A stretch of DNA of 64,000 bases from Datisca glomerata. Taxonomy: Eukaryota > Streptophyta > Magnoliopsida > Cucurbitales > Datiscaceae. Under the pieces are notes generated by a model. That model was not told where the DNA came from, searched no databases, and saw nothing but the letters and a program-made list of their open reading frames with translations. Both the position numbers and the translations under genes were made by a program. Of this stretch, positions 11,801-24,064 are shown piece after piece (positions within the stretch are counted from its first letter, which is position 1; the number at the start of each line of letters is the position of its first letter). The stretch is from assembly GCA_003255025.1 (NCBI GenBank), contig QANY01007306.1, positions 2,439,721 to 2,503,720 on the forward strand, read 5' to 3'.

Positions 11801-13417
11801 CTTTAGAATTTTTGTAACTGACAGATCATGACACGCGCATGTCAACTTCTGTAGGGCAAAACTTTCGACATTGGTGGAACCACGTGGCTGATAAAATATC
11901 AAATTGAAGCTTCTTCGGAGACCTACAGGTACGACATGATTTACACATTGCAGCCTACTTCCAAGTTCAAAAAACACGGAATGTGTAGCTTTTGAATTGC
12001 TGGGCAGACGGGTCATGGCACACGCATGTTAACTTCCGTAAGGCATAACTTTTGACATGGGTGGAACCGCGTGCCCCGTAAGATATAACATCAAAGCTTA
12101 TTCAGAGGCCTACAAGTGCAACAAGGTGTACCCATTGCATCCCCATTTCGAGTCCAAAAAACATAGACAGTGAAGCTTTAGAATTACAATAACAGACAGA
12201 TCGTGGCACGCGCAAGTCAATTTTCCATTGGGCATAACTTTTGACATGGGTGGAACCACATGGCTTGTATGATATCAAATCAAAGCCTATTAAGAGACCT
12301 AAAGGTTCCATAGGTTTAACTTATCATAACTCAATTTCAAGTCCAAAAATACAGGGACTGTGCATCTTTAGAATTGTAGTGACAGATGGATCGTGGCACG
12401 CGCATGTCAATATCCGTAGGGCATAACTTTTGACATGGGTGGAACCACGTGCCCCGTAAGATATAAAATCAAAACTTATTCAGAGACCTAAAGGTGCAAT
12501 AGGATTTACCTATCATAGCCCAGTTTCAGGTGAAAAAAAATGGACTATGCAGTTTTAGAATTGTTGTGACAGACTCATCGTGGCACGCACATGTCAACTT
12601 CTGCTGGGCATAACTTTTGACATGGGTGGAACTACGTGGCCTGTAAGATATCAAATCGAAGTTTATTCATAGTCCTTCATCTACAACTGGGTTTACCCGT
12701 CACAACCCAGTATTGAGTCCAAAAAATACGGACTGTGCTCCTTTACAATTACTGTAATAGACAGAAAGTGGAACGCGCATGTCAACTTCAGTAGGACATA
12801 AGTTTTGAAATGAGTGGAACCACGTGGTTTGTAAGATATAAAATTGAAACTTATCGAGAGATCTACAGGTGCGACAGGGTTTACCCATCGCCTCATTCTG
12901 GAGTCCAAAAAACATGGATTGTGCAGCTTTAGAATTGCTGTAACAGACGGAACGCGGCACGCGCATGTTAACTTCCGTAAGACATAACTTTTGACATGGG
13001 TGGAACCACGTTCCCTGTAAGATATCGAATCGAAAGTTATTCAAAGTCCTACAGGTGAGAAAGGTTTTACCCATCGTGGCCTATTTTTGAGTACAAAAAA
13101 GATGAATTGTGCAGCTTTAGAATTGCTAAGACAGACTTGTTGTGGCGCGCGCATGTCAACTTCCGTACGGTCTAATTTTTGACATGGGTGAAACAACGTG
13201 GCCTGTAAGATATCAAATCAAAAATTATTTTGAGAACTATAGGGGAGATGGGGTTTACCCCTTGAAGCTAGTTTCAACTCCAAAAAACTTGGACTCTGCA
13301 GCATTAGGATTGCTGTAACAGGCGGATCCCGACAGGCGCATGTCAACTTCCATAGGGCATAACTTTTGACATGGGTGGAACCACGTGGCCAGTAAGATAT
13401 CAAATCGAAGCTTATTC
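8769..13417 (+). repeat. Satellite array, orientation A, subfamily 1 continued
   Basis: About 25 further diverged head-to-tail monomers, as in 545-8,225. A weaker shared-variant pair is visible: CTTTCGACATGGGTGG with AAAATATCAAATAAAAGCTTC at about 10,180-10,235 and CTTTCGACATTGGTGG with AAAATATCAAATTGAAGCTTC at about 11,870-11,912, suggesting another block duplication about 1.69 kb apart. No gene or non-satellite sequence seen. Confidence 0.94.
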
Positions 13418-14720
13418 AAAGACCTACATGTACAACAAGATTTATTAATTGCAGCCCAATTTCAACTCCAAAAAACATGGACTGTGCAAGATTAGAATTT
13501 CTGTAATAGACGGATCTCGGCACGTGCATGTGAACTTCGATAGGGCATAACTTTTGACATGGGTGGAAACACATGACCTGTAAGATATCAAATAGAAGAT
13601 TATTTAGAGACCTACAGGTGCGACAGGGTTTACTCGTCGTAGCCAAGTTTTGGCTTTGAAAAACACGGACTGTGCAGCGTCAGAATTGCTGTAACAGACA
13701 GATCACGGCACAGGCTTGTCATCTTCTGTAGGACGTAACTTTTGACATGGGTGGAACCACGTGGCCTGTAAGATATCATTGAAGCTTATTTAGAGACATA
13801 TTGGTATGATAGGGTTTACCCATCACAGCCTAGTTTTGACTCCAAAAAAATGGACTATCTAGCATTAGAATTGATGTAACCAACGGATCGAGGCACGCGC
13901 ATGTCAACTTCCGTATAGCATAACTTTTGACATGGGTGGAACCACGTGTTCTGTAAGATATCAAATCAAAGAATATTCAGAGACCTGCATGTGGAACAAT
14001 ATTTATTCGTTGCAGTCTAGTTTCAGCTCCAAAAACATGGATTGTGCAGCATTAGAATTTTTGTAACAGACGGATCGCCGCACGCACCTGTCAACTTCCG
14101 TTGGGCATAACTTTAGACATGGGTGGAACCACGAGATAGAAGCCTATTCAGAGACCTACAAGTGTGACATGGTTTACCCATCATAGCCAAGTTTTGGCTG
14201 TGAAAAACATGGACTGTGCAGCATCAGAATTGCTGTACCAGACAAATCGCGACACGGGCTTGTCAACTTCTGTAGGGCATAACTTTTGACATGAGTGGAA
14301 TCACATGGCCTGTAAGATATCAAATCGAAGATTATTTAGAGACATATAGGTACGATAGGGTTTACCCATCGCAGCCTAGTTTTGACTCCAAAAAACACGA
14401 ACTATCTAGCATTAGAATTGATGTAACAAACGGATCGAGGCACGCGCATGTCAACTTCCGTATAGCATAACTTTTGACAGAGGTGGAACCACGTGGCCGG
14501 TAAGATATAAAATCAAAGATTATTTAGAGACCTACATGTTCAGCAAGATTCATTAGTTGTAGGCTAGTTTTGTCTCCAGAAAACATGGACTGTGCAGCAT
14601 TAGAATTTCTGAAACAGACGGCTCGTGCCGTGCGCATGTCAATATCTGTATGGCATAACCTTTGACATGGATAAAACCACGTGGCCTGTAAGGTATCAAA
14701 TCAGAGCTTATTTAGAGACC
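13418..14720 (+). repeat. Trimeric higher-order repeat (about 545-565 bp unit)
   Basis: Three monomer types alternate in fixed order. Type Y has TTTATT(A/C)(A/G)TTG near the dyad and CTCCAAAAA (13.44, 14.00 and 14.55 kb). Type Z has the small palindrome AGCCAAGTTTTGGCT (13,641 and 14,185). Type W has CTATCTAGCATTAGAATTG (13,855 and 14,402). The Z-Z distance is 544 and W-W is 547, short of 3 x 188 because a monomer near 14,134 has lost about 20 bp. This shows local homogenisation of a trimer unit in an otherwise unordered part of the array. Confidence 0.8.
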
Positions 14721-17700
14721 TATAGGAGAAATGGGGTTTACCCCTTACAGCCTAGTTTCGACTCCAAAAAACCTGGTTTGTGCAGCATTAGGATTGTTGT
14801 AACAGACAGATCGCGGCACGTGCATGTCAACTTCCGTAGGGCATAAATTTTGACATAGGTGGAACCACGTGGCCTGTAAGATATCAAATCGAAGCTTCTT
14901 GAGAGACCTAAAGCTGTAATAGAGTTTACCGTTACAGCCCAAATTTGAATCCAAAAAACACGGACATCTTTAGAGTGTGCAAGCACATGTCAACTTCCGT
15001 AGGGCATAAATTTTTATATGGGTGGAACCACGTGGTCTTTAAGATATCAAATTGAAGCTCATTTAGAGTTACCCTATCGTGGTGCAGTTTAAAGTCCAAA
15101 AAATATGGACTGTGCAGCTTTAAAATTTCTGTAACAGGAAAATCGTGGTACGCGCTTGTCAACTTCCATAGGGCATAAGTTCTAACAACAGTGGAACCGC
15201 ATGGCATGTAAGATATAAATCGAAGGTTATTCAGAGACCTATAGGTGTGACAAGGTTTACCCATCCCAATCCCGTTGTGTGTCCAAAAAACACGAACTGT
15301 ATAGCTTTAAAATTTCTATAACAGATGGATTGTGGCACACGCATGTCAACCTCCGTAGGGAATAACTTTTGACATGAGTGGAACCACATGTTGTGTAAGA
15401 TATTAAATCAAAAATTTTCCAGGGACCTACGGGTGAGGAAGGGTTTACCCATCATAGCGTAGTTTTGAATCTAAAAAATATGGACTGTCCAGCTTTAGAA
15501 TTGTTGTGAGAGACAGATCGTGGCGCGCGCATGTCAGATAGATTGTGCGATGCGCATGTAAACTTCCGTAGACCTACAGGTGTGGCACCTTATACCCATC
15601 GCAGCATAGTTTGGGTCTAAAAAACATGGACTGTGTATCTTTAGAATTTCTATAACTGACGGATCATGGCACACGAATGTCAACCACCATAGGGTATTAC
15701 TTTTGACTCGGGAGGAACCATGAGGCCCATATAATATCATATCAATGTTTATTCAGATACCTAGAGGCGCGATAAGGTTTACCCATCATAGCTCAGTTTC
15801 AAGTTAAAAAAATACAGACTATGTAGCCTTAGTATTTCTGTAACAGACAGATCGTGGCCCGCGCATGACAACTTCTGTAGGGATAACTTTTGACCTGGGT
15901 GGAACCACGTGGCCCGTTTGATATCAAATCGAAGATTATTCATAGATATACTGGTTCGACACAATTTACCCATCACATCATAGTTTGGGTCCAAAAAACA
16001 CAGACTATGTATCTTTAGAATTTCGGTAACAGACGGATTGTAGCATACGCATGTCAATTTCCGTAGGACATAACTTTTGACTCGGGTGGAACAATGTGCC
16101 CTATATGATTTCAAATCGAAGCTTATTCGAAGAACTACAGGTGTGATAGGGTTCGAATTTTTGGGTTAGAAAAACACATACTATGCATCTTTAGAATTTC
16201 TGTAACAGACGGATCGTGGCATGCACATGTTAGCTTTCATAGAGCATAACTTTTGACATCGGTGGAACCACGTGGCCTATAAGATATCTAATCAAAGATT
16301 ATTCAGAGACCTATAGGTGAGAAAGAGTTTACTGTCCCAACCACATTTCGAGTCCAAAAAACACAGACTGTTCTTCTTTAGAATTTTTGTAACAGACGGA
16401 TCGTGGCACGAGCAGGTGAACTTCCGTAGGGCTTAACTTTTGACATGGGTGAACCACGTGGCCTGTAAGATATCAAATCAAAGCTTATTAAGGGACCTAC
16501 AAGTGCGATAGGGTTAAATCATCGCATCCTAGTTTTGAGTTAAAAAAACATAGACTGTGCAACTTTAGAATTTCTGTAATAGATAACAAATCAATGATTA
16601 TTCAGAGACCAACAGGTGCGATAGGGTTTACCTATCCCAACCCCATTTCGAGTGCAAAAAACAGGGACTGTGCGGCTTTAGAACTTCTGTAACAGGCAGA
16701 TTGTGGCACACACATGTCAACCTCAGTGGGGCATAATTTTTTACTCGGGTGGAAACATGTGGACTGTAAGATATCAAATCAAAACTTACTCAGAGACCTA
16801 CAGATGCAACAGATTTTACCCGTCGCAGCCGAGTTTCAAGTCCAAAAAACATTAACTGTCCAGCTTTAGAATTTCTGTAAGAGGCGGATCGTGGCACATG
16901 CATGTCAACCTCCGAAGGGCTTAAATTTTGACTCGGATGAAACCATGTGGCTCGAAAGATATCAAATCGAAGCTTATTCAGATACCTACAAGTGCAACAG
17001 GGTTTATCCGTAGGGCATGAATTTTGACATGGGTGGAACTACGTGGCCTGGAAGATATCAAATCAAAGCTTATTTAGAGACCTATAGGTGAGATAGAGTT
17101 TACCCATCGTAACCCAGTTTTGAGTCAAAAAAATAAAAACTGTGCAACTTTAGAATTTTTGAAACAGACGGATCGTGGCACGGGCATGTCAACTTCCGTA
17201 GGGAATAACTTTTGACATGGGTGGAACCATGTGTCCCGTTTGATATCAAATTGAAGCTTATTCATAGACCTACAGGTGCAACACCTTTTATTCATCGTGG
17301 CATTGTTTGGGTCCAAAAAACACAGACTATGTATCTTCATAATTCTGTAATAGACAGATCATGGCACATGCATGTCTACCTTCGTAGGGCATAACTTTTG
17401 ACTCGGGTTGAACCATGTTTCCCATATCATATAAAATTGAGCCTTATTCAGATAGGTGCTACGCAACCCAGTTTTGAGTCAATAAAACATAGACTGTGTA
17501 GCTTTAGAATTTTTGTAACAGACAGATCGTGGCTGGCACATCTCAACTTTCATAGAGCATAACTTTTGACATGGGTGGAACCACGTGGCTTGTAAGATAT
17601 CAAATCGAAGCTTATTCGGGGACCTATAGGTGCGATAGGGTTAACTGGTCACATCCTAATTTCGAGTCCAAAAAACATAGACTGTGCAGCTTTAGAATTT

Positions 17701-17812
17701 CTGTAATAGACGGATCGTGGCACGCGCATGTCAACTTCCGTAGCGCATAACTTTTGACATGGGTGGAATCAAATGACCTATAAGATTTAAAATCAATGAT
17801 TATTCAGAGATC
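14721..17812 (+). repeat. Satellite array, orientation A, subfamily 2 (AATTTCTGTAAC type)
   Basis: Head-to-tail monomers in which TTTAGAATTTCTGTAACAGAC largely replaces the earlier TTTAGAATTGCTGT, and several show GACTCGGGTGG in place of GACATGGGTGG. Shortened units are seen at 15,068 (deletion into the dyad), about 15,570 (TTCCGTAG joined to ACCTACAGG), about 16,584 and about 17,008 (GGGTTTATCCG joined to TAGGGC). The block ends at the first strand switch. Confidence 0.94.
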
Positions 17813-20786
17813 TGATATCGTCCAAGCCACGTGGTTCCACCCATGTAAAACGTTATACCCACGAAAATTGACATGCTGGTGCAACGATCCGTCGTTATAA
17901 AAATTATAAAGCAGCATTATTCATGTTCATTGGACTCGAAACTGGGCTGCGATGGATAAACAATGTTGCACTTGTAGGTCGCTGAATCAACTTTGATTTG
18001 AAATCTTACATGCCAAGTGATTCCACCCATGTCAAAAGTTATGCCCTGCGGAAATCGACACGCCTATGACACGATCTGTCTGTTAGAGAAATTCTAAAGC
18101 TCCAGAGTCCGTGTTTTTTAGACACGAAACTAGGCCATAATGGGTAAACCATGTTGTAATTATAGGTGTCTAAAAAGTTATGCCTTACGGAAGTTGACAT
18201 TCGCGTGGCATGATCCGTCTGTTACAGAAATTTTAAAGCTGCACAGTCTGTGTTTTTTGGACTCAAGATATGAATAGGACAGGTAAACCCTCTCCCACCT
18301 ATAGGTCTCTAAATAATGTTCGATTTAACATCTTACAGGCCACGCGGTTCCACCCACGTCAAAAGTTATGCCATACAAGAATTGGCATGCACGTGCCACG
18401 ATCCATCTATTATAGAAATTATAAAGCTGCACAGTATGTTCTTTTTTGACTCACAACAGGGCTGGGACGGGTAAACCCAATCCCACCTATAGGTCTCTGA
18501 ATAAGCTTTGATTTGATAACTTATAGGCCACACGGTTCCACCAACGTAAAAAATTATGCCCTACGGAAGTCTACATGCGTGTGCCGTGCGTCTGTTACAG
18601 AAATTCTAAAGCTGCAGAGTCCGTGTTTTTTGGACAGAATGGGGCTGGGATGGGTAAACCCATCCCAGCTATAGGTTTATGAATAATCTTCGATTTGATA
18701 TCTTACAGGCCACATGGTTCCACCCATTTCAAAAGTTATCCCTACATAAGTTTACATGTGTAAAACCTTTTGTACCTGTAGATCTCTGAATAAGCTTCGA
18801 TTTGATATCTTACATGCCACGTGGTTCCACCTATTGCAAAATTTATGCCCTACGGAAGTTGACATGCGCGTGCCACGATCCGTCTGTCACAGAAATTCTA
18901 AAACTCCAAAGTTTGTAATTTTTTTACTCGAAACTGGGCTGCGAAGGATAAACCCTATCGCACTCATAGATCTCTGAATAAGTTTTGATTTGATATCATA
19001 TGGGTCACATGGTTCCACCCGAGTCAAAAGCTATTCCCTACGGAGATTGACATGTGTGTGCCACGATCCGTCTGTTACCGAAATTCTAAATTACACAGTC
19101 CATGTTTTTTAGACCCAAACAATGTTGCGATGAGTAATACGTGTCAAAAATGTAGGTCTACAATAAGCTTCAATTTGATATCGAATGTGCCACGTGGTTC
19201 CACCCATATTAAAAGTAATGCCCTACAGAAGTTGACATGCGCCTGCCACAATCTATCTGACATACACGTGCCACGATCTGTCTGTCACAGCAATTCTAAA
19301 GTTTCATAGTTCGTGTTTTTTGGACTTACAACTAGGCTGGGATGGGTAAATCCTATCTCACCTATAGGCCTCCTAATAAGCTTCGATTTGATATCTTACA
19401 GGCCACGTGGACCCACCCATATCAAAAGTTATGCCCTACAAAGTTTGACATGCGTGTGACACGATCCGTCTATTATAGAAATTTAAAGCTTGCACTTGTC
19501 CACGATCCGTGTTTTTTGGAGAGGAATTTAGGATGGGATGGATAAACCATGTCGCACATGTAGGTCTCTGAATAATCTTCCATTTCATATCTTACAGGCC
19601 ACGTGGTTCCGGCCATGTCAAAATTTATGCCCTACAAAAGTTGACATGCTCATGCCACAATCTGCCTATTACATAAATTTTAAAGTAGAGCAGTCCATGT
19701 TTTCTGGACTTGAAACGTGGTTGGGACAGGTAAACCCTTTTGCACCTGTAAGTCTCTGAATAATCTTCGATTTGATATCTTACAGGCCACGTGGTTCCAC
19801 CAACGTCAAACGTTATGCTCTACGAAAGTTTACAAGTGCGAGCCACGATCCGTCTGTTACAAAAATTCTAAAGTTGTACAGTTTGTGTTTTATTGACTCA
19901 AAACTAGGTTGCGACAAGTAAACCTTGTCGCACCTATAGGTCTCTAAATAAGCTTTGATTTGATATGATATGGGCAACATGGTTCAACACAAGTCAAAAG
20001 TTATGCCCTACAGAGATTGATATGCGTGTGCCACGATCCGTTTGTTACAGAATTCTAAAGATACACGGTTTATGTTTTTTGGACCCAAACAATGTTGCGA
20101 TGGGTAAAACATGTCACACATGTAGGTCAATGAATAAGCTCCAATTTGATATTGAACGGGCCACGTGGTTCCACCCATGTCAAAAGTTATGCTCTATGAA
20201 AGTTGACATGCGCGTGCCACGATCTGTCTGTTTAAAAAATTCTAAAGCTGCGTAGTCTATGTTTTTTAGACTCAAAACTCGGCTGCGATGGGTAAACCAT
20301 GTCCCACCTATAGGTCTCTAAATAGGCTTGGATTTGATATCTTACAGGCCACGTGGTTCCACCCTTGTCAAAAGTTATACCCTATGGATAAACCTTGTTG
20401 CACTTGTAGGTACTTGAATAAGCTACGATTGAATATCTTACAAGCCACACGGTTCCATCCGAGCCAAAAATTATGCCCTGCGGAGGTTGACATGCGTGTG
20501 TCACGATCCGTCAGATACAAAAATTCTAAAGCAGCATAGTATGTGTTTTTTGGACTTGAAACTCGACTACGACGGGTAAAACCTATCACACCTATAGGTA
20601 TCTGAGTTAACATCGATTTGATATCTTAGGATCCACATTGTTCCACCCGAGTAGAAATTTATTCCCTACGGAGGTTGACATGTGTGGGCCACGATCCACC
20701 TGTTACAGAAGTTCTAAAGCCACTCAGTCCATGTTTTTTGCACTCGAAAATGGGGTTGGGATAGGTAAACCCTATTTCACCCATAG
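17813..20786 (-). repeat. Inverted satellite segment (orientation B), about 2.97 kb
   Basis: From 17,813 the monomers read in reverse complement (GGCCACGTGGTTCCACCCATG ... TGCCACGATCCGTCTGTTAC) until 20,786, after which orientation A resumes. The inverted copies carry the same subfamily 2 variant (GTTACAGAAATTCTAAAG) as both flanks, so this is array material flipped in place. Reversing the segment on paper rejoins ...TTCAGAGATC with TATGGGTGAAATAGGG at the left and GATATCA with AATTAAAGCTTATT at the right. Both are ordinary monomer joints to within a base or so. A shortened monomer lies at about 20,388. Confidence 0.93.
19911..19931. other. Perfect 8-bp-arm dyad within a monomer
   Basis: GCGACAAG (19,911-19,918) and CTTGTCGC (19,924-19,931) are exact reverse complements separated by TAAAC. 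Same monomer position as the dyad at 36,461 but with different arm bases. Confidence 0.78.
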
Positions 20787-23700
20787 AATTAAAGCTTATT
20801 GATAGAGTTTACCCATGATAACCCAGTTTTGACTACAAAACACATATTGTTCAGCTTTAGAATTTCAGATATAGACCAATCGTGGCACGCGCATGTCACC
20901 TTCCTTAGGGCCGTGGCCTGTATGATATCAAATCGAAGATTATTAAGATAATTACAGGTGCGATAGGGTTTACCCATCTCAACCCCATTCTAGGTCTAAA
21001 AAATATGGATTGTGTAGCTTAAAATTTTTTGTAACAGGCGGATCGTGACACCCTCATGTCAACTTGACATGGGTGGAACCACGCGGCCTGTACGATATCA
21101 AATCGAAGATTATTTAGGAACTTATAGGTGAGATAGGGTTTACCCATCCCAACCCTATTCTGAGTCTAAAAGACATGGATTGTGTAGCTTTAGAATTTCT
21201 TCAAAAGATGGATCGTGGCACGTTCATGTCAACTTCCGTAGGGCATAAATTTTGACATGCGTGGAACCACATGGCCTGTAAGATCTCAAATCAAAGCTTA
21301 TTCGGAGACCTACAGGTACAGTAGGGTTTAATAATACCAGCCTAGTTTAGACTCTAAAAAATATGGACTGTGCAGCTTTAGAATTTCTGTAACTGAACGA
21401 TTGTGCCACGCGCATGTCAACTTCCGTAAATCATATTTTCGGACATGGGTGGAACCACGTGGCCTATAAGATATCAAATCGAAGCTTATTTAGAGACCTA
21501 CAGGTGTGACAGGGTTTACCCATCATAGCCTAGTTTCAAGTCAAATAAACACGAACAATGCTGCTTCATAATTTGTGTAATGATGGATTGTTGCACGAGC
21601 ATGTGAACTTCCATAGGACAGAACTTTTGACATGAGTGGAACCATGTGGCCTGTAAGATATAAAATTGAATCTTACTTAGAGACCTACATGTGCGATAGG
21701 GTTTACCCATCATAGACCTATTTTAAGTAGAAAATACACAAACTGTAGGGTTTTAGAATTTCTGTAACAGACGGATAATGGCAAGCGCATGTCAACTTCT
21801 CTAAGGCATAACTTTTGACATGGGTGGAGCCACGTGGCTTGTAAGATTTCAAATAGAAGATTATTTAGAGACATATTGCTGAGGTAGGATTTACCCATCC
21901 CTGCCTCCTTCCGAGTCCAAAAAACAAAGACTGTACTGCTTTAGAGTTTCTATAACAAACCGATCATGGCACACGCATGTCAACTTCTGTAGGGAATAAC
22001 TTTTGACATAGGTTGAGCCACGTGGCATGTAAGATATCAAATCAAAGATTATTTAGAGACCTATTGGTGCGGCAGGGTTTGCACATCCCAAGCTCGTTCT
22101 GAGTCCAAAAAATAGACACTGTGCAGCTTTAGAGTTTCTATAACAGACGGACCGTGGCACGTGCATGTCAACTTTGTATGGCTTAACTTTTGATATGGGT
22201 GGAACCACGTGGCCTGTCACATATCAAATCGAAGCTTATTAAGAGACCTACAGGTACAACAGGTTTTACCCATCATAGCGTAGTTTCATATCCAAGAAAA
22301 TGGACTATGCAACTTTAGAATTTCTGTAACAATCGGATCGTGCCACGCGCATGTCAACTTCCTTAGGGCGTAACTTTTCACTTGGGTGGAACCACGTGGC
22401 CTGTAAGATTTCAAATCGAAGCTTATTTAGAGACCTACTAGTGAAACAAGGTTAACCCATTGCATCCCAATTGTGACTCCAGAAAACACAGATTGTGAAG
22501 CTTTAGAATTTCTGTAACAGACGAATCGTGGGACGCCCATGTGAACTTCTGTAGGTCATAACTTTTGACATGGGTGGAACCACGTGGCCTCGAAGATATC
22601 AAATCGAAGATTATTTAGAGACCTATAGGTACAACAGGGTTTATGTGTCCCACCCCCATTTTGTGTCCAAAAAAGATGGATTATGTAGCTTTAGAATTTC
22701 TCTATCAGGCGGATCGTGGTACACGCATGTCAACTTCTGTAGGGCATAACTTTTCACATGGGTTGAAGCACGTGGCCTGTAAGATATCAACTTGAAGATT
22801 ATTCAGAGACCTATAGGTACGATAGGGTTTACCCGTCCCAGACCCATTTCACGTCCAAAAAAATGGACTTTGCAGCTTTAGGTTTTTATAGTAGATGGAT
22901 CGTGGCATGCGCATGTCAACTTCCGTAGGGCATAACTTTTCACATGGGTGGAACTACGTGGCCTATGAGATATCAAATCAATGCTTATTCTGATACGTAC
23001 AAGTGCGATAGGGTTAACCCATTGCAGCCCAATTCTGACCCAAAAAAATAGAGATTGTGCAGATTTAGAATTTCTGTAACAGACGGATCGTGGCACGCGC
23101 ACGTCAACTTCCAAAGGGCATAACTTTTGACATGGGTGGAAGCACGTGGCCTATAAGATATCAAATTGAAGCTTAATCAGTGATCTACAGGTGAGACATA
23201 GTTTACCCATCACAGCCTAGTTTTGGGTCTAAAAAGAACAGACTGTGCAACTTTAGAATTTCGTTAATAGACGGATCGTGGCACGCGCATGTTATCTCTC
23301 GTAGGGCATAACATTTTACATGGGTGGAACCACGTGGCTTGTAAGTTATAAAATGGAAGCTTATTTAGAGGCCTATAGGTGCAATATGGTTTATCCATCG
23401 CATCCCAACTTTGAGTCTAAAAAACAAGGACTGTGGAGCTTTAGAATTTCTGCAACAGACGGATCATGGCACACGCATGTCAACTTCTATAGGGCATAAG
23501 TTTTGACATGGGTGGAACCACGTGGACTGTAAGATATCAAATGAACGATTATTTAGAAACCAATTGGTGCGGCAGGGTTTACCTGTCCCAGCCCTGTTCT
23601 GACTCTAAAAAGCACAGACTGTGAAGTTTTAGAATTTCTGTAGTAGACGGATCGGGGCATATGTATGTCAACTTCCATATGGCATAAATTTTGACGTGGC

Positions 23701-23837
23701 TACAATAGGGTTTACCCTTCACAACCTAGTTTTTTGTCTAAAAACATGAACTTTATAGCTTTAGAAGTTCTGTAACAAACGGATCATTGCACACGCATGT
23801 CAACTTCCAGCTTTAAAATTTTTGTAACAGACAGATC
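20787..23837 (+). repeat. Satellite array, orientation A, subfamily 2
   Basis: About 16 monomers continuing the AATTTCTGTAAC type after the inversion. Truncated units: about 20,920 (TAGGG joined to CCGTGGCC), about 21,064, about 23,698 (TGACGTGGC joined to TACAATAGGG) and 23,808 (CAACTTCC joined to AGCTTTAAAATT). The right end is scrambled, with two deletions within 140 bp just before the next strand switch. No gene seen. Confidence 0.93.
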
Positions 23838-24064
23838 TTATTAATCTTAGACTCGGAATGGGGCTGGGACGGGTAAAACCTGTCACACCTATAGGTATCT
23901 TAATCATCTTCGATTTGATAACCTACTTGCCACGTGGTTCTACCCATTTAATTATTTATGCCCTCCAAAAGGTGACATGCGCGTGCCACGATCCGTCTCT
24001 TACCGAAATTCTAATGCCGCACATTCTATGTTTTATAGACTCAAAACGAGGTTGTGATGGGTAA
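23838..24064 (-). repeat. Very short inverted satellite piece with filler junction
   Basis: Bases 23,838-23,849 (TTATTAATCTTA) fit neither orientation well and may be filler. From 23,850 (GACTCGGAATGGGGCTGGG) to about 24,064 the sequence is orientation B, a little over one monomer. Orientation A resumes within GGGTAACCC (24,059-24,067), the centre of the monomer dyad. Flipping the piece does not restore normal joints, so it differs from the 3-kb inversion and looks more like a template switch or fold-back repair product. Confidence 0.88.

Noticed and set aside
13641..13656. AGCCAAGTTTTGGCT palindrome as a protein-binding site
   Set aside because: It occurs only in one monomer type of the local trimer (13,641 and 14,185). 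Two copies from one duplication are no evidence of function.
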